Source of the DNA: Marinobacterium litorale DSM 23545
GTDB lineage: Bacteria > Pseudomonadota > Gammaproteobacteria > Pseudomonadales > Balneatricaceae
Reading direction: 5' to 3'
Assembly (NCBI RefSeq): GCF_000428985.1
Contig: NZ_AUAZ01000023.1
Span: forward strand, 1 to 64,000
Length of the DNA: 64,000 nt
Positions 34,400 to 42,925 of this stretch are shown in pieces. Position 1 is the stretch's first letter. The number at the start of each line of letters is the position of its first letter. The notes beneath the pieces are model-generated. The model made no database searches, had not been told where the DNA came from, and saw only the letters and a list, made by a program, of their open reading frames with translations. The position numbers and the translations under genes were made by a program.

Positions 34400-34435
34400 G
34401 AAAATGTAAAAAGACGTTTATCTATTGTACTTTTC
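34400..34435 (-). promoter_or_regulatory. Split promoter element, copy B (hpaD1)
   Basis: GAAAAGTACAATA-N14-TACATTTTC on the minus strand, differing from copy A at a single position in the two blocks and keeping the 14-bp gap although the gap sequences differ. It ends 104 bp before the hpaD1 start codon. Confidence 0.6.
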
Positions 34436-34494
34436 AATGGTGGGGTTTTGTCGGTTGGGTGTCAGCATGTATTGGCCCGGGGCAATCTGCAGTT

Positions 34495-35451
34495 TCACGC
34501 GTCGTCGGTTGTTAACTGTCCGCGCCAATGTCCGGCCAGGTACTCCTCCCGAGTCACCTTGTGAATCAGCGGGATAACGGACCGCATCAAGGCAGTTTTT
34601 GGCCGCTCGGCCGCGGTGGTGATGTACACGTCACGCCAGAGCGGTGGATCGGTAATCTCCAGTGCATGAATTTGCCCGGCTCCTTCCAGGTGATAGAAGG
34701 AGGAGGAGGGGCTGAGCAGCAGGCCGTAACCGTCGGCAACGTATCGTAGCGTGGTCATTAGCTGGCCAAACGCGGGTTTGTGCCGGATGCTGACGCCGGT
34801 TTGCAGCTCGTACTGGTGCAGCAGGTAGCCGAGGGAATCCTGGCGGCCGGTGACGATCACCTCATGATCGGCCAGCTCCGCAAAACGCAGGCACGTGCGT
34901 GATCGTAGCGGCAGTTGCCAGTCCGGCTTGGGATCCGCACCCATGGCCAGATAGAGCCGCTCACGGAACAGCTTTTCTCGTCTCAGGCGTGACATGTCAC
35001 TACCATCCGGTGAAGAGATTGCCAGATCGATCTCGCCGGCCAGCAGCTGCTGCGACAGGCTGTAGGAGAGACCCGCGAAGAGGTCGAGCTGGATCTTGGG
35101 GTAGTGCTGTTCGACCTGGGTCAGCAGTGGTACCGAAACCACATTGCCGATCGGCTGAGTCATACCGATCACCAGGCGGCCGCTGGGCTCCTCTTCCGAC
35201 TGGCGGATATCCAGCTTGGCCTGTTCGACCTGACGCAGGATCGACTGGGCATGGGTGTGGAACAGCTGCCCACTCTCCGTCAGCGTTACACCGCGATAAT
35301 CGCGCTCGAACAGCTGCGTGCCGAGTTCATGTTCCAGATTGTCCAGCTGCAGACTGATGCTCGGTTGCGCCACCCCGAGATCACGGGCGGCCCCTGCAAT
35401 GCTACACAGTTCAGCGGTTTTGAGGAAGTAGATCAGCTGCTTGGTATTCAT
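34495..35451 (-). CDS. LysR family regulator
   Basis: A 318-residue LysR regulator of the Nac/Cbl-like type. The winged helix is MNTKQLIYFLKTAELCSIAGAARDLGVAQPSISLQLDNLEHELG, and the effector domain follows from about 90 (GRLVIGMTQPIGNVVSVPLL). ATG at 35451 begins the HTH; twelve extra residues upstream are rejected. It is upstream of hpaD1 and the hydroxylase genes on the same strand and divergent from the class II aldolase gene, with a T-N11-A box between. It is the best candidate for the activator that uses the split element at hpaD1 and the hydroxylase. Confidence 0.88.
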   Translation of the reverse strand: MNTKQLIYFLKTAELCSIAGAARDLGVAQPSISLQLDNLEHELGTQLFERDYRGVTLTESGQLFHTHAQSILRQVEQAKLDIRQSEEEPSGRLVIGMTQPIGNVVSVPLLTQVEQHYPKIQLDLFAGLSYSLSQQLLAGEIDLAISSPDGSDMSRLRREKLFRERLYLAMGADPKPDWQLPLRSRTCLRFAELADHEVIVTGRQDSLGYLLHQYELQTGVSIRHKPAFGQLMTTLRYVADGYGLLLSPSSSFYHLEGAGQIHALEITDPPLWRDVYITTAAERPKTALMRSVIPLIHKVTREEYLAGHWRGQLTTDDA

Positions 35452-35472
35452 CCTCTGAGGGTATAGGAAATA

Positions 35473-35489
35473 TATTGAAGGGGGCAATA
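35473..35489. promoter_or_regulatory. LysR-type operator next to the LysR gene
   Basis: TATTG-N7-CAATA is an inverted repeat with a T-N11-A core, 22 bp from the LysR start codon and 77 bp from the class II aldolase start, suited to autoregulation and divergent activation. Confidence 0.5.
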
Positions 35490-35517
35490 ATCATTTTGGT
35501 TTTTGTTGCGCCGGCAC

Positions 35518-35537
35518 GTATTTAATATGTTAACTAA
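35518..35537. promoter_or_regulatory. HpaR-like palindrome upstream of the class II aldolase gene
   Basis: GTATTTAATATGTTAACTAA matches 17 of 20 positions of the consensus TTAGTTAACATGTTAACTAA derived from six sites in this window; the right arm is perfect. It ends 28 bp before the aldolase start codon. Confidence 0.55.
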
Positions 35538-35565
35538 CCTGCAACGAAACCAAACGAGGACGATG

Positions 35566-36336
35566 ATGGAAAACTTAGACCGTTACTTTGAACGTCCGTC
35601 GAGATTCGGCGAAGCGGAGTGGAGTGCGCGGGTCGATCTGGCGGCGATGTATCGGATTTTCGCCTATCTGAAATGGGACGAATCGATCTACAACCATATC
35701 TCCCTGCGTGTACCCGGCGAACCGGGACATTTCCTGATAAACCCGTTCGGGCTGCACTACAGCGAGGTGACCGCCTCCAATCTGGTCAAGATTGACATCG
35801 ATGGCAACATCATTGGTCACTCCGACTGGCCGATCAATCCGGCCGGGTTCACTTTCCATAGCGCTATCCACGCCAGGGTGCCCGACGGGCACTGCGTGAT
35901 GCACGTGCATAGCACACCGACGTTGGCGGTGTGCTGCCTGGAGGAGGGACTCTCCTACAGCAATTTCTACGCCGCGCAGCTCTACGACAAGGTTGCCTAC
36001 CACGAGTTCGAAGGGATCACGGTACATATGGATGAGGGGCAACGGATTCTCGACAGTGCGGGTGACAAACCGGTACTGATGCTGCGCAACCACGGACCGG
36101 TGGTGATCGGAGCCAACCTGTCGCAGGCACTGGCGTTGATGTGGCTTGTGACGCGTGCCTGCGAAGTGCAGGTGGCGTCTATGGCGATGGGGGCAGTGCG
36201 TGAAATTCCAGAGGAAATCTTGAAGAAATGTACCGCAGACTCATTGAACTTCGATCCCAAGTTTGGGGCCGGGGAAGATGTGTTTGCGGCGATGAAACGG
36301 CTTGTCGAACGTCAGGATCCGTCATTCAAACGATGA
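35566..36336 (+). CDS. Class II aldolase/adducin family protein
   Basis: A 256-residue zinc-dependent class II aldolase-fold protein. The metal ligands are visible as HVHS (about residue 110) and RNHGPVV (about 178-184), and LAAMYRIFAYLKWDESIYNHISLRVPG is the family's N-terminal motif. Length and sequence resemble the decarboxylase/aldolase-like members annotated in many proteobacterial catabolic clusters; the substrate is not evident. The ATG at 35566 has CGAGGA at a proper distance. A HpaR-like palindrome in its promoter suggests a role in aromatic catabolism, perhaps on a side product. Confidence 0.82.
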   Translation: MENLDRYFERPSRFGEAEWSARVDLAAMYRIFAYLKWDESIYNHISLRVPGEPGHFLINPFGLHYSEVTASNLVKIDIDGNIIGHSDWPINPAGFTFHSAIHARVPDGHCVMHVHSTPTLAVCCLEEGLSYSNFYAAQLYDKVAYHEFEGITVHMDEGQRILDSAGDKPVLMLRNHGPVVIGANLSQALALMWLVTRACEVQVASMAMGAVREIPEEILKKCTADSLNFDPKFGAGEDVFAAMKRLVERQDPSFKR

Positions 36337-36457
36337 CATGAGGTGGTGATGATAAGGGTATGTGGTTGTGGCGCTGTGTCATCCGTAGCGCGACATCGAC
36401 ATACATAATCCGAACATAAAACCCGAACAGAGCAAACCATAAGAAAAGAGAGGACCT

Positions 36458-37477
36458 ATGAAAACAATAAGAACTGCATCGAAGTGGGCCTGTGCTTTAG
36501 CCGGTACCCTGCTGTGCACATCCGCGATGGCAGAAACGACACTGCGTGTCACCACCTGGCTGCCGCCGACCAATCCGCAGAATGTGGTGGTCTGGCCGAC
36601 CTGGGCCAAGTGGGTTGAGGAGGCGACCGAAGGGCGGGTCAAGGTGGAGATCGAGCAGGGCTCGGGCCACCCGAAAACTCTGTTCAATCTGGTCGAGGAT
36701 GGTGTAACCGATGTCAGCTTCAGCGTCAACGGCTACCTGCCTGGCCGCTTCCAGCTACCGGGTGTCGCCGAGATTCCCGGTGAAACCGGCGATGCCGAGT
36801 TGGGCTCCGTCGCGCTGTGGAAGGTCTACAAGGAGTACTTCGAACCGGCGGATGAGTTCGTCGGTCTGAAGGTGCTGGGGATGTTCGTGCACGGCCCGGG
36901 TCAGTTGCATACGCAGTTTCCGGTCAACTCCCTGGATGACCTGAAGGACCGTAAGATTCGCGTCGGTGGCGGAGTCGTTAATGAACTGGCCGAGCGCCTG
37001 CACGTGACACCGGTGGCTGCACCGGCGACCAAGGTCTACGAGATGATGCAGCAGGGGATCGTCGAAGGGGTGTTCCTGCCGTTACAGGAACAAAAATTCC
37101 TGCGCTTAAGCGAAGTAACAAGCCATGTGACGATGTTCCCCAAGGGGATGTACACGACGGCGTTTACCATCTTCATGAATCCCGATGTGTTCGACGATCT
37201 GAGCAAGGAGGATCAGGACGCGATCATGAGCGTATCCGGGGCGAAGCTTTCCCAGCTGGCAGGACAGGCCTGGGGGGCAGCGGACCTGGCCGGTTACAAG
37301 GAAGCGCAGGACTCGGGCAAAACCATCGTCCGCCTGACCGCCAATGATCCGCTTGTCGATCAGTTCAATGACGCGATCGAAGGCATGGATGAGGCGTGGA
37401 TCGAGTCCGTAGCAGACCGCGGTATCGATGCGCGTGCGGCGCTTAACAAGTACAGGGAGCTCGTTTCCGGACAGTAA
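36458..37477 (+). CDS. TRAP transporter substrate-binding protein, DctP family (orphan)
   Basis: A 339-residue periplasmic binding protein. The signal peptide (1-25, ending SAMA) is followed by ETTLRVTTWLPPTNPQNVVVWPTWAKWVEEATEGRVKVEI. The DctP signature appears as LHTQFPVNSLDDLKDRKIRVGGG, with the conserved arginine (KIRV) that contacts the carboxylate of the ligand, and the KVYEMMQQGIVEGVF loop. No DctQ/DctM permease follows; the next gene is unrelated. It either serves a permease elsewhere or lost it. Monocistronic with a hairpin after the stop. Confidence 0.9.
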   Translation: MKTIRTASKWACALAGTLLCTSAMAETTLRVTTWLPPTNPQNVVVWPTWAKWVEEATEGRVKVEIEQGSGHPKTLFNLVEDGVTDVSFSVNGYLPGRFQLPGVAEIPGETGDAELGSVALWKVYKEYFEPADEFVGLKVLGMFVHGPGQLHTQFPVNSLDDLKDRKIRVGGGVVNELAERLHVTPVAAPATKVYEMMQQGIVEGVFLPLQEQKFLRLSEVTSHVTMFPKGMYTTAFTIFMNPDVFDDLSKEDQDAIMSVSGAKLSQLAGQAWGAADLAGYKEAQDSGKTIVRLTANDPLVDQFNDAIEGMDEAWIESVADRGIDARAALNKYRELVSGQ

Positions 37478-37787
37478 ATGACACATCCCGGCGGGTGTAT
37501 ACAGGCTATGCACCCGCCCCATCTACTTTCCTCAATCCAACCCTCTCTATTCCCGACCTGTAACATCAGCAGGAGGCCGGATATGACTAAAAAGATTGGC
37601 TGATGCTGTGAAAGGATGATTGTTTGTGCGCGTGAATTTCAAAGCGGGCTTAGATTTATATCTCTTGTTCATAATATACAAATTTTTAAAAGTTTTTTGA
37701 TTCGCACAGTGAAACGATACTTTTTATATTAATAATATTTTATTTACTGTATTGCGTGGTCAACTTCATTCAATAGAGAGAAAATCC
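37478..37787. other. AT-rich intergenic region, 310 bp
   Basis: It opens with a hairpin (37490-37518), then a well-formed AGGAGG followed by a tiny frame ATG-ACT-AAA-AAG-ATT-GGC-TGA at 37583-37603, which may be the 5' remnant of a lost permease gene, and then about 120 bp of strongly AT-rich sequence (37640-37760) that presumably holds the promoter of the next gene. No complete gene is seen. Confidence 0.5.
37490..37518 (+). terminator. Hairpin after the orphan dctP gene
   Basis: GGCGGGTG-N13-CACCCGCC, an 8-bp GC-rich stem beginning 13 bp after the stop codon. There is no clear T-run after it, so termination is uncertain. Confidence 0.45.
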
Positions 37788-38780
37788 ATGAAAATAAAAA
37801 ATATTAGCAAATTTATAGCGGCATTTTCGATGTGCTCTGTGATGTCAGGCACCGCTATTGCAGGTGACGTTGTGTCTGGGGGGGGTGCATCTTCAGCCGA
37901 CAAAATAGAGGGATGTCCCTCGCCGGTCATTCTGAAGAATTTTGTAGAGTTTGCGAAAACCGGCAAGATGCCGCCGGCTTTCGGTAAATGGTTAAACAGT
38001 GTTGAGGCGCAGCAGATAGAGCCTTATAAACTATTCGATAATGTTTATAATGTGGGGATCTGTTGGGTTAATGCCTGGGTCATCAAGACCAGCGACGGTC
38101 CGGTGTTAATTGATACAACATACGGACCCTTCTTTGATCTTATGATCAGCAATATGCAGCAAATAGGTGTTGATCCGGCTGATCTGAAGCTGGTGCTGAT
38201 GACGCATGGTCATTTCGATCATGTTGGAGGGGCCGATAGATTGAAAGCCTTGACCAACGCTCCGTTCGTCATGACGCAGGCCGGCTGGGATGAGGCGCTG
38301 GAACACTCGAAGAAGATCCCCTTTATGGAGGAGATGAAAGCGGTCCCGGATGAGCACGATATAGTCGCGAAAGATGGCGACATCTTTACGGTCGGCGATA
38401 CTAAGTTCAGGGTCTACGAGACTCCTGGGCATACTTGGGGTACCGCATCCTATGTGTACGATGTCAAGGATGGGGATCGGGAGATACGCGCCATTACCAT
38501 TGGGGGTTTGGGTCTGAATGGCGTTAATGATACGAAGCAACTTGAAAGTTATATTGATAGCGTGAATCGTATCGACGCGATGGTGGAGTCGACGAACAAT
38601 CCCGTTCGAGTGCACGTCCCTGCTCACTCATTTGCGTCTGGCTTGACCGAGCAGGTTGAGTCTATTCAGAATCGCAAGCCGGGGGAGCCACATCCGTTGT
38701 TGAAAGAGAGCTCATTGTTGGAGCAGCTCGAAAGGCTTCGCAGTAATGCGCAGCAGCGGCTATCCACCCTGAAGCAGTGA
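37788..38780 (+). CDS. Periplasmic metallo-beta-lactamase-fold hydrolase
   Basis: A 330-residue exported protein with a Sec signal peptide (1-25, ending GTAIA) and a beta-lactamase domain of the subclass B3-like layout: GICWVNAWVIKTSDGPVLIDTTYG, the zinc motif THGHFDHVGG, ETPGHTWGTASYV, and a final VHVPAHSF. The later segment ITIGGLGLNG lacks the acidic residue that bridges the metals in many hydrolases. The C terminus is a charged helix. The gene is AT-richer than its neighbours (its opening codons are nearly all A/T) and preceded by an AT-rich tract, which suggests acquisition. Substrate unknown. Confidence 0.82.
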   Translation: MKIKNISKFIAAFSMCSVMSGTAIAGDVVSGGGASSADKIEGCPSPVILKNFVEFAKTGKMPPAFGKWLNSVEAQQIEPYKLFDNVYNVGICWVNAWVIKTSDGPVLIDTTYGPFFDLMISNMQQIGVDPADLKLVLMTHGHFDHVGGADRLKALTNAPFVMTQAGWDEALEHSKKIPFMEEMKAVPDEHDIVAKDGDIFTVGDTKFRVYETPGHTWGTASYVYDVKDGDREIRAITIGGLGLNGVNDTKQLESYIDSVNRIDAMVESTNNPVRVHVPAHSFASGLTEQVESIQNRKPGEPHPLLKESSLLEQLERLRSNAQQRLSTLKQ

Positions 38781-38803
38781 TGTGAAATTTTGGATTTCGT
38801 GCC

Positions 38804-38836
38804 AAGAGGCAGCGCTGTTGCAGTGAGCTGCCTCTT
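38804..38836. terminator. Bidirectional terminator-like hairpin
   Basis: AAGAGGCAGC-N13-GCTGCCTCTT, a perfect 10-bp stem between the convergent beta-lactamase-fold and LysR genes. The plus-strand side is followed by a weak T-rich stretch (GCGTTTTCC). Confidence 0.6.
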
Positions 38837-38871
38837 CAAGGCGTTTTCCGTATCTGTTCGTCGATTCTATC

Positions 38872-39801
38872 TCAGGCTGATAACCTCTTTCCGCTATGCA
38901 GTTCGGCGAACACCCTGGCGACCACGTCAATAAACACCTTGTAGGCTGGATGATCGACGACTTCCTCCCGGGCCCACAGGTACAGATTGCGGTGTACGAC
39001 GGCGCCCAGATCCACTTTCAGCTCAACCAACCCATAGTCGGGGCCGATCGCCGACAATGGCAGTCGAGGCAGCACCGACAGGTGTCGGCCCCGGGACAGC
39101 AGCTTGATCAGCATCGCGGCATCGTTTTTAAACACCACTTTGGTGCGGACCCGTTTGATACCGCCTGACTGCAACAGTTGCAATACCTGACGCTCGAACG
39201 GGCTGGCCAGGCCCAGACTGAGCCAGTCGGCCGATTCGAAGTCACTGATACTGAGCTTTTCCTTCTGTGCCAGCGGGTGGTTGCGGCTGCAGTAGACGCC
39301 GATCACATCCTCGGCGATCTGCTGGCGCAGAATACCGTTGATCGGTCGGTCGTGGGGTGCTGGTGCGATGACGACATCGTGTTGGTCATCCATCAGTTCA
39401 TCCAGCGCGACCGTTGGACGCGCACTGCGAATTGTTACGGCGGTGTTAGGCGACTCTTCGATGACCCGTTCGATGATATCGCTGATCACAGCCAGGCCGA
39501 TGAGTGGTCCGGCGGCGACGCGCAACTCTTTATTCAAACCGAATTGGTAGCGAGAGAGCTGGTCACGGGCTATTTCCAGGGTGCGAATGATCGCTTTACC
39601 CTCCCGTGCCAGGATCTCGCCGATCGGCGTAGCGCTCACGCCGTAACGGCTGCGGGTAAACAGCTGTGCGCCGGCCTGCATCTCCAGTGTTGCCATGGCC
39701 CTCGTCAGCGTCGGCTGCGCGATGGCCAGATTCTCGGCGGCGGCGCTGATCGAGCCTTTTTCCAGAATCGTTGCCAGGTACATCAGGTGTTTTGCTTCCA
39801 T
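38872..39801 (-). CDS. LysR family regulator of the TAXI/sulfatase module
   Basis: A 309-residue LysR regulator: winged helix MEAKHLMYLATILEKGSISAAAENLAIAQPTLTRAMATLEMQAG, effector domain from about 90 with LRVAAGPLIGLAVISDIIERV. It is divergent from the TAXI-TRAP gene; the 128-bp region between them contains a CACA-N9-TGTG dyad near 39868-39884. It most likely controls uptake and use of the TRAP substrate. Confidence 0.87.
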   Translation of the reverse strand: MEAKHLMYLATILEKGSISAAAENLAIAQPTLTRAMATLEMQAGAQLFTRSRYGVSATPIGEILAREGKAIIRTLEIARDQLSRYQFGLNKELRVAAGPLIGLAVISDIIERVIEESPNTAVTIRSARPTVALDELMDDQHDVVIAPAPHDRPINGILRQQIAEDVIGVYCSRNHPLAQKEKLSISDFESADWLSLGLASPFERQVLQLLQSGGIKRVRTKVVFKNDAAMLIKLLSRGRHLSVLPRLPLSAIGPDYGLVELKVDLGAVVHRNLYLWAREEVVDHPAYKVFIDVVARVFAELHSGKRLSA

Positions 39802-39929
39802 CGATGGCCCCCTAAACCAACTTATTCATTTTTGATCGTTTGGGCTTACAAAACTTCATTTTACACATGATTACGGTGTGCGTAGATTGCAAACTGTCGA
39901 TAACAAAAAATAAACAGACCGGAGACAAT

Positions 39930-40922
39930 ATGAAAATTTCTTCCAAATGGGTGCGTAAAAGTGTCTGTGCCGTCGCGGCAACCCTTGCCGCTAACATCGC
40001 TCAGGCAGCGCCGGTAGCGATGGAAACGTCCGGCGCCTCCAGTGTGCTCGGCGTGATCCCACAGGCGATGGCGCCGCATTGGGCGCGTGACGGGATTGAC
40101 CTGCAGCTGATCACGGACCAGACGCTGACCAAGTCCCTTCTAAAGATCGGACAGGGCACGCTTGACACGGCGTTGGTTCCGCCGCTGGCCTACAATGCCC
40201 TCTCGAACGGGGCTGGACCCTATGCCGGCCTTGGGGATAAGGCGGTCGCCTCCTCGAAAAACGTACGGGCGCTGTTCGCGATTCCCGGTAGCCCGTTCCA
40301 CCCGATCGTCTGGGCCGATTCCGGCATCAAGACCTGGGCTGACGCAGAACAAAAGCGTATCTACATCGGTCCTCCGGCAGGCGCTGCAAACCGACAGCTG
40401 GCTGCGCTGATCAAAGAGGGGGGGCTGGAAGAGAACCAGTACCTGCCTATCAAGGCCCCCTGGGGTGCTGCTACTCAGGGCTTTCAGGATGGTCAGTATG
40501 ACGTCTACATCGGTGCCTTTGGTTTGGGGTCGCAGGTGCTGACGGAGCTCAGCCTGTCGAGGGATATGTTCCTGCTCTCGCTGCCGGAAGATTCGGTGCC
40601 GCCGAAAGGCTGGGGGCTGCGCAAGGTGGTTATTCCGGCGGGCACCTACGCTGGTCAGACCAACGAAGAGGCGGTGACCAGCTGGGGCACGGTGATGATG
40701 ATGGCAGCCCGTAAGGGACTGTCCGATGATGTCGCCTATCAGCTCACCAAAACCTATATGGAACAGCGCGAAGCGGTGTCGAAATCCAATCCGGTGCTGT
40801 CGCTACTGGTCACCACAGAACCGTTCGAAGAGGTGAATGCACCGCTGCACCCCGGTGCCGTGCGTTACTACAAGGAAGTCGGTATCGAGATTCCCGAAGA
40901 GCTGTTGCCGCCGAGCGAATAA
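39930..40922 (+). CDS. TAXI-family TRAP transporter solute-binding protein
   Basis: A 330-residue periplasmic binding protein of the TAXI type. The signal peptide (1-28, ending NIAQA) is followed by APVAMETSGASSVLGVIPQAMAPHWARDGIDLQLI, TLDTALVPPLAYNALSNG and KRIYIGPPAGAANRQLAALIKEGG; TAXI proteins bind acidic ligands through this pocket. ATG at 39930 has GGAG 6 nt upstream; an extended frame to 39840 would include promoter sequence. It is followed by its fused permease after 59 bp, with a hairpin in between. Confidence 0.88.
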   Translation: MKISSKWVRKSVCAVAATLAANIAQAAPVAMETSGASSVLGVIPQAMAPHWARDGIDLQLITDQTLTKSLLKIGQGTLDTALVPPLAYNALSNGAGPYAGLGDKAVASSKNVRALFAIPGSPFHPIVWADSGIKTWADAEQKRIYIGPPAGAANRQLAALIKEGGLEENQYLPIKAPWGAATQGFQDGQYDVYIGAFGLGSQVLTELSLSRDMFLLSLPEDSVPPKGWGLRKVVIPAGTYAGQTNEEAVTSWGTVMMMAARKGLSDDVAYQLTKTYMEQREAVSKSNPVLSLLVTTEPFEEVNAPLHPGAVRYYKEVGIEIPEELLPPSE

Positions 40923-40940
40923 ACGCACGGTGCATCTGAA

Positions 40941-40968
40941 CCGGCCGGGGGCCTCTGGGCCTCCGGTG
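40941..40968 (+). other. Intra-operon hairpin between TAXI and permease genes
   Basis: ACCGG...GGCC-TCTG-GGCC..CCGGT forms a GC-rich imperfect stem, placed like the phnD-phnE hairpin between a binding-protein gene and its permease, probably raising the level of the binding-protein mRNA. Confidence 0.4.
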
Positions 40969-40981
40969 TGGGGGAGTTGAT

Positions 40982-42925
40982 ATGAGTTCCTTATCTGTTG
41001 TTTCCAACCGCATTCTCTATTGGCTTATGGCGATCCTGAGTCTGGCTGTGACCCTGTACGGTCTGGCCAACGTGATGCCGGCGATCGGTGACTTCCGTAT
41101 CGGGCCGTTCGAGATGGTGTTTTTCCGCGCCACCTTCTTTGCGCTCTGCGCTCTTGTCGTGATGCTTGGCATTTTCCGCAAGTCGGATGGCTCGCTCGCG
41201 CATCGGGTGGTGTCGGCAATGGCGGCGATCTTTACCCTCGGCATGCTCTGGTCTGCGTGGTCGTTCTACCAAATCAGCAGCAAGCTCGACGAGGCGATGT
41301 TCCTGTTCGGTGCCCGCGAGATGTGGATTGCGCTGATCGCATCGGCCGGGGCGTTGTTCTTCTGCTGGCGTATCTGGGGCGTACCGGTGGCGCTGCTCGG
41401 ACTCTTCGGTATTGCCTACATGGCGACCGGACACCATTGGCCCGGCATGCTGCAGACGATCAATACCGGCGTCACCGAGACGCTGGCGCAGAACCTGCTA
41501 TACAGTCTCGACTCAGGCATCCTGGGGAGTACCTTCTCGATCGTTATCACCACGGTGTTCCCGTTCATCATTCTCGGTGCCGTGCTTGAGGGTGTCGGGG
41601 CCGGTGATTCGATGATCCGCATTGCGTTCTCGTGGATGCGTAGAACGGCCGGCGGCCCGGCCCATGCTGCGGTACTCTCATCCGGCCTGTTCGGCACCGT
41701 CTCCGGCAGTGCCGTTGGTAACGTGGTCGGCACCGGCGTCGTGACGATCCCGATGATCAAGCGCCGTGGCTTCACGCCCAACTTTGCCGGCGCTGTCGAG
41801 GCCGCCGCTTCCACCGGGGGGCAGATCATGCCGCCGATCATGGGTGCCGCCGCGCTGGTGATGGCGGACTTCGTCGGCGTCAGCTACCTGACCGTTATCA
41901 TCGCCGTGCTGGTGCCGGCAATCGCCTACTACGCCAGCCTGTTCGCGATGATCGTGTTTGAATCCCGTCGTCTGGGTATCCGTACCGGTGACGAAGGCGA
42001 TAACGGTGTCGAGCGGCCGACCCGGCAGGATTACCTGAACCTGCTGCTGATTTTCGTACCGCTGGGTCTGATCGTCGTGCTGCTGATCACAGGACTGTCG
42101 CCGTCGGGCGCATCAATTTCGGCACTGGCGCTGCTGTTCCCGCTCAGCTTCATCAACCCGGCTGTTCGTGAGAAACCGATCAAGCTGGTCCAGAGTCTCT
42201 GTGCCGGCGGCAGGACTTTCTCGCAACTGCTGATGGCGATCGCCGCCGTGAGCATCGTGATCTCGGCACTGTCGGTGACGGGCGTGCCGCTGAAATTCGG
42301 CATTCTGCTGAGCAGTCTGGTGACCGATTCGCTGATGCTGTCGCTGGTGATCGCCGCGTTCTGTTGTGTCGTGCTGGGCATGGGTATGCCGACGCTGCCG
42401 GCTTACGTCACGGTGGCGACCATCGCGATTCCGGCGATGCAGCAGTTGGGTCTCGAGCCGCTGACGGCGCACATGTTCGTGTTCTTCATTGCCGTGGCAT
42501 CGGCAATCACACCGCCGGTGGCGATTGCAGCCTTTGCCGCCGCCAGTATCTCCGGTGGTGGTCCGATCGGTACCTCGGTACAGGCATCGAAGGTGGGCGT
42601 GATGATATTCGCGATTCCATTTACGTTCGCGTTCAACCCGCTGCTGCTGACCGTGGAACAGGCCGGGGCGGAGTTTGTCCTGCTGTCGTGGCTGTGGCTG
42701 CTGGCCAAGCTGCTGGTCGGGATCCTGTTGGTGGCGACGGCGTTGACCGGATTCGACAAGCGGGTGCTGAAAATCCCTGAAATTCTGGTCCGTCTGGTGG
42801 CCGCCGGCTTCCTGTTTGCGCCGGGCATGTTCATGGACCAGATCGGTGTCGCTCTGGCAGTGGCTGCCGTGCTCTGGCACCGACGCGCTGATTGCAAAAT
42901 GTACTGTATGAAGGTAACAGGCTGA
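40982..42925 (+). CDS. Fused TRAP permease (4TM/12TM, DctQM)
   Basis: A 647-residue inner-membrane protein with about 16 or more spans. The N-terminal part (1-130) corresponds to the small DctQ-like 4-TM unit, and the remainder to DctM: ILGAVLEGVGAGDSMIRIAFSWMRRTAGGPAHAAVLSSGLFGTVSGSAVGNVVGTGVVTIPMIKRRGF is the typical fusion-permease signature, and VLGMGMPTLPAYVTVATIA the second half of the inverted repeat. Fused permeases pair with TAXI binding proteins, as here. Its stop overlaps the sulfatase start (TGATG), linking transport with hydrolysis. Confidence 0.93.
   Translation: MSSLSVVSNRILYWLMAILSLAVTLYGLANVMPAIGDFRIGPFEMVFFRATFFALCALVVMLGIFRKSDGSLAHRVVSAMAAIFTLGMLWSAWSFYQISSKLDEAMFLFGAREMWIALIASAGALFFCWRIWGVPVALLGLFGIAYMATGHHWPGMLQTINTGVTETLAQNLLYSLDSGILGSTFSIVITTVFPFIILGAVLEGVGAGDSMIRIAFSWMRRTAGGPAHAAVLSSGLFGTVSGSAVGNVVGTGVVTIPMIKRRGFTPNFAGAVEAAASTGGQIMPPIMGAAALVMADFVGVSYLTVIIAVLVPAIAYYASLFAMIVFESRRLGIRTGDEGDNGVERPTRQDYLNLLLIFVPLGLIVVLLITGLSPSGASISALALLFPLSFINPAVREKPIKLVQSLCAGGRTFSQLLMAIAAVSIVISALSVTGVPLKFGILLSSLVTDSLMLSLVIAAFCCVVLGMGMPTLPAYVTVATIAIPAMQQLGLEPLTAHMFVFFIAVASAITPPVAIAAFAAASISGGGPIGTSVQASKVGVMIFAIPFTFAFNPLLLTVEQAGAEFVLLSWLWLLAKLLVGILLVATALTGFDKRVLKIPEILVRLVAAGFLFAPGMFMDQIGVALAVAAVLWHRRADCKMYCMKVTG

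Noticed and set aside
37583-37603. Seven-codon frame after AGGAGG as a real peptide gene
   Set aside because: Too short to support; treated as a possible remnant of a lost gene and mentioned in the gap description.
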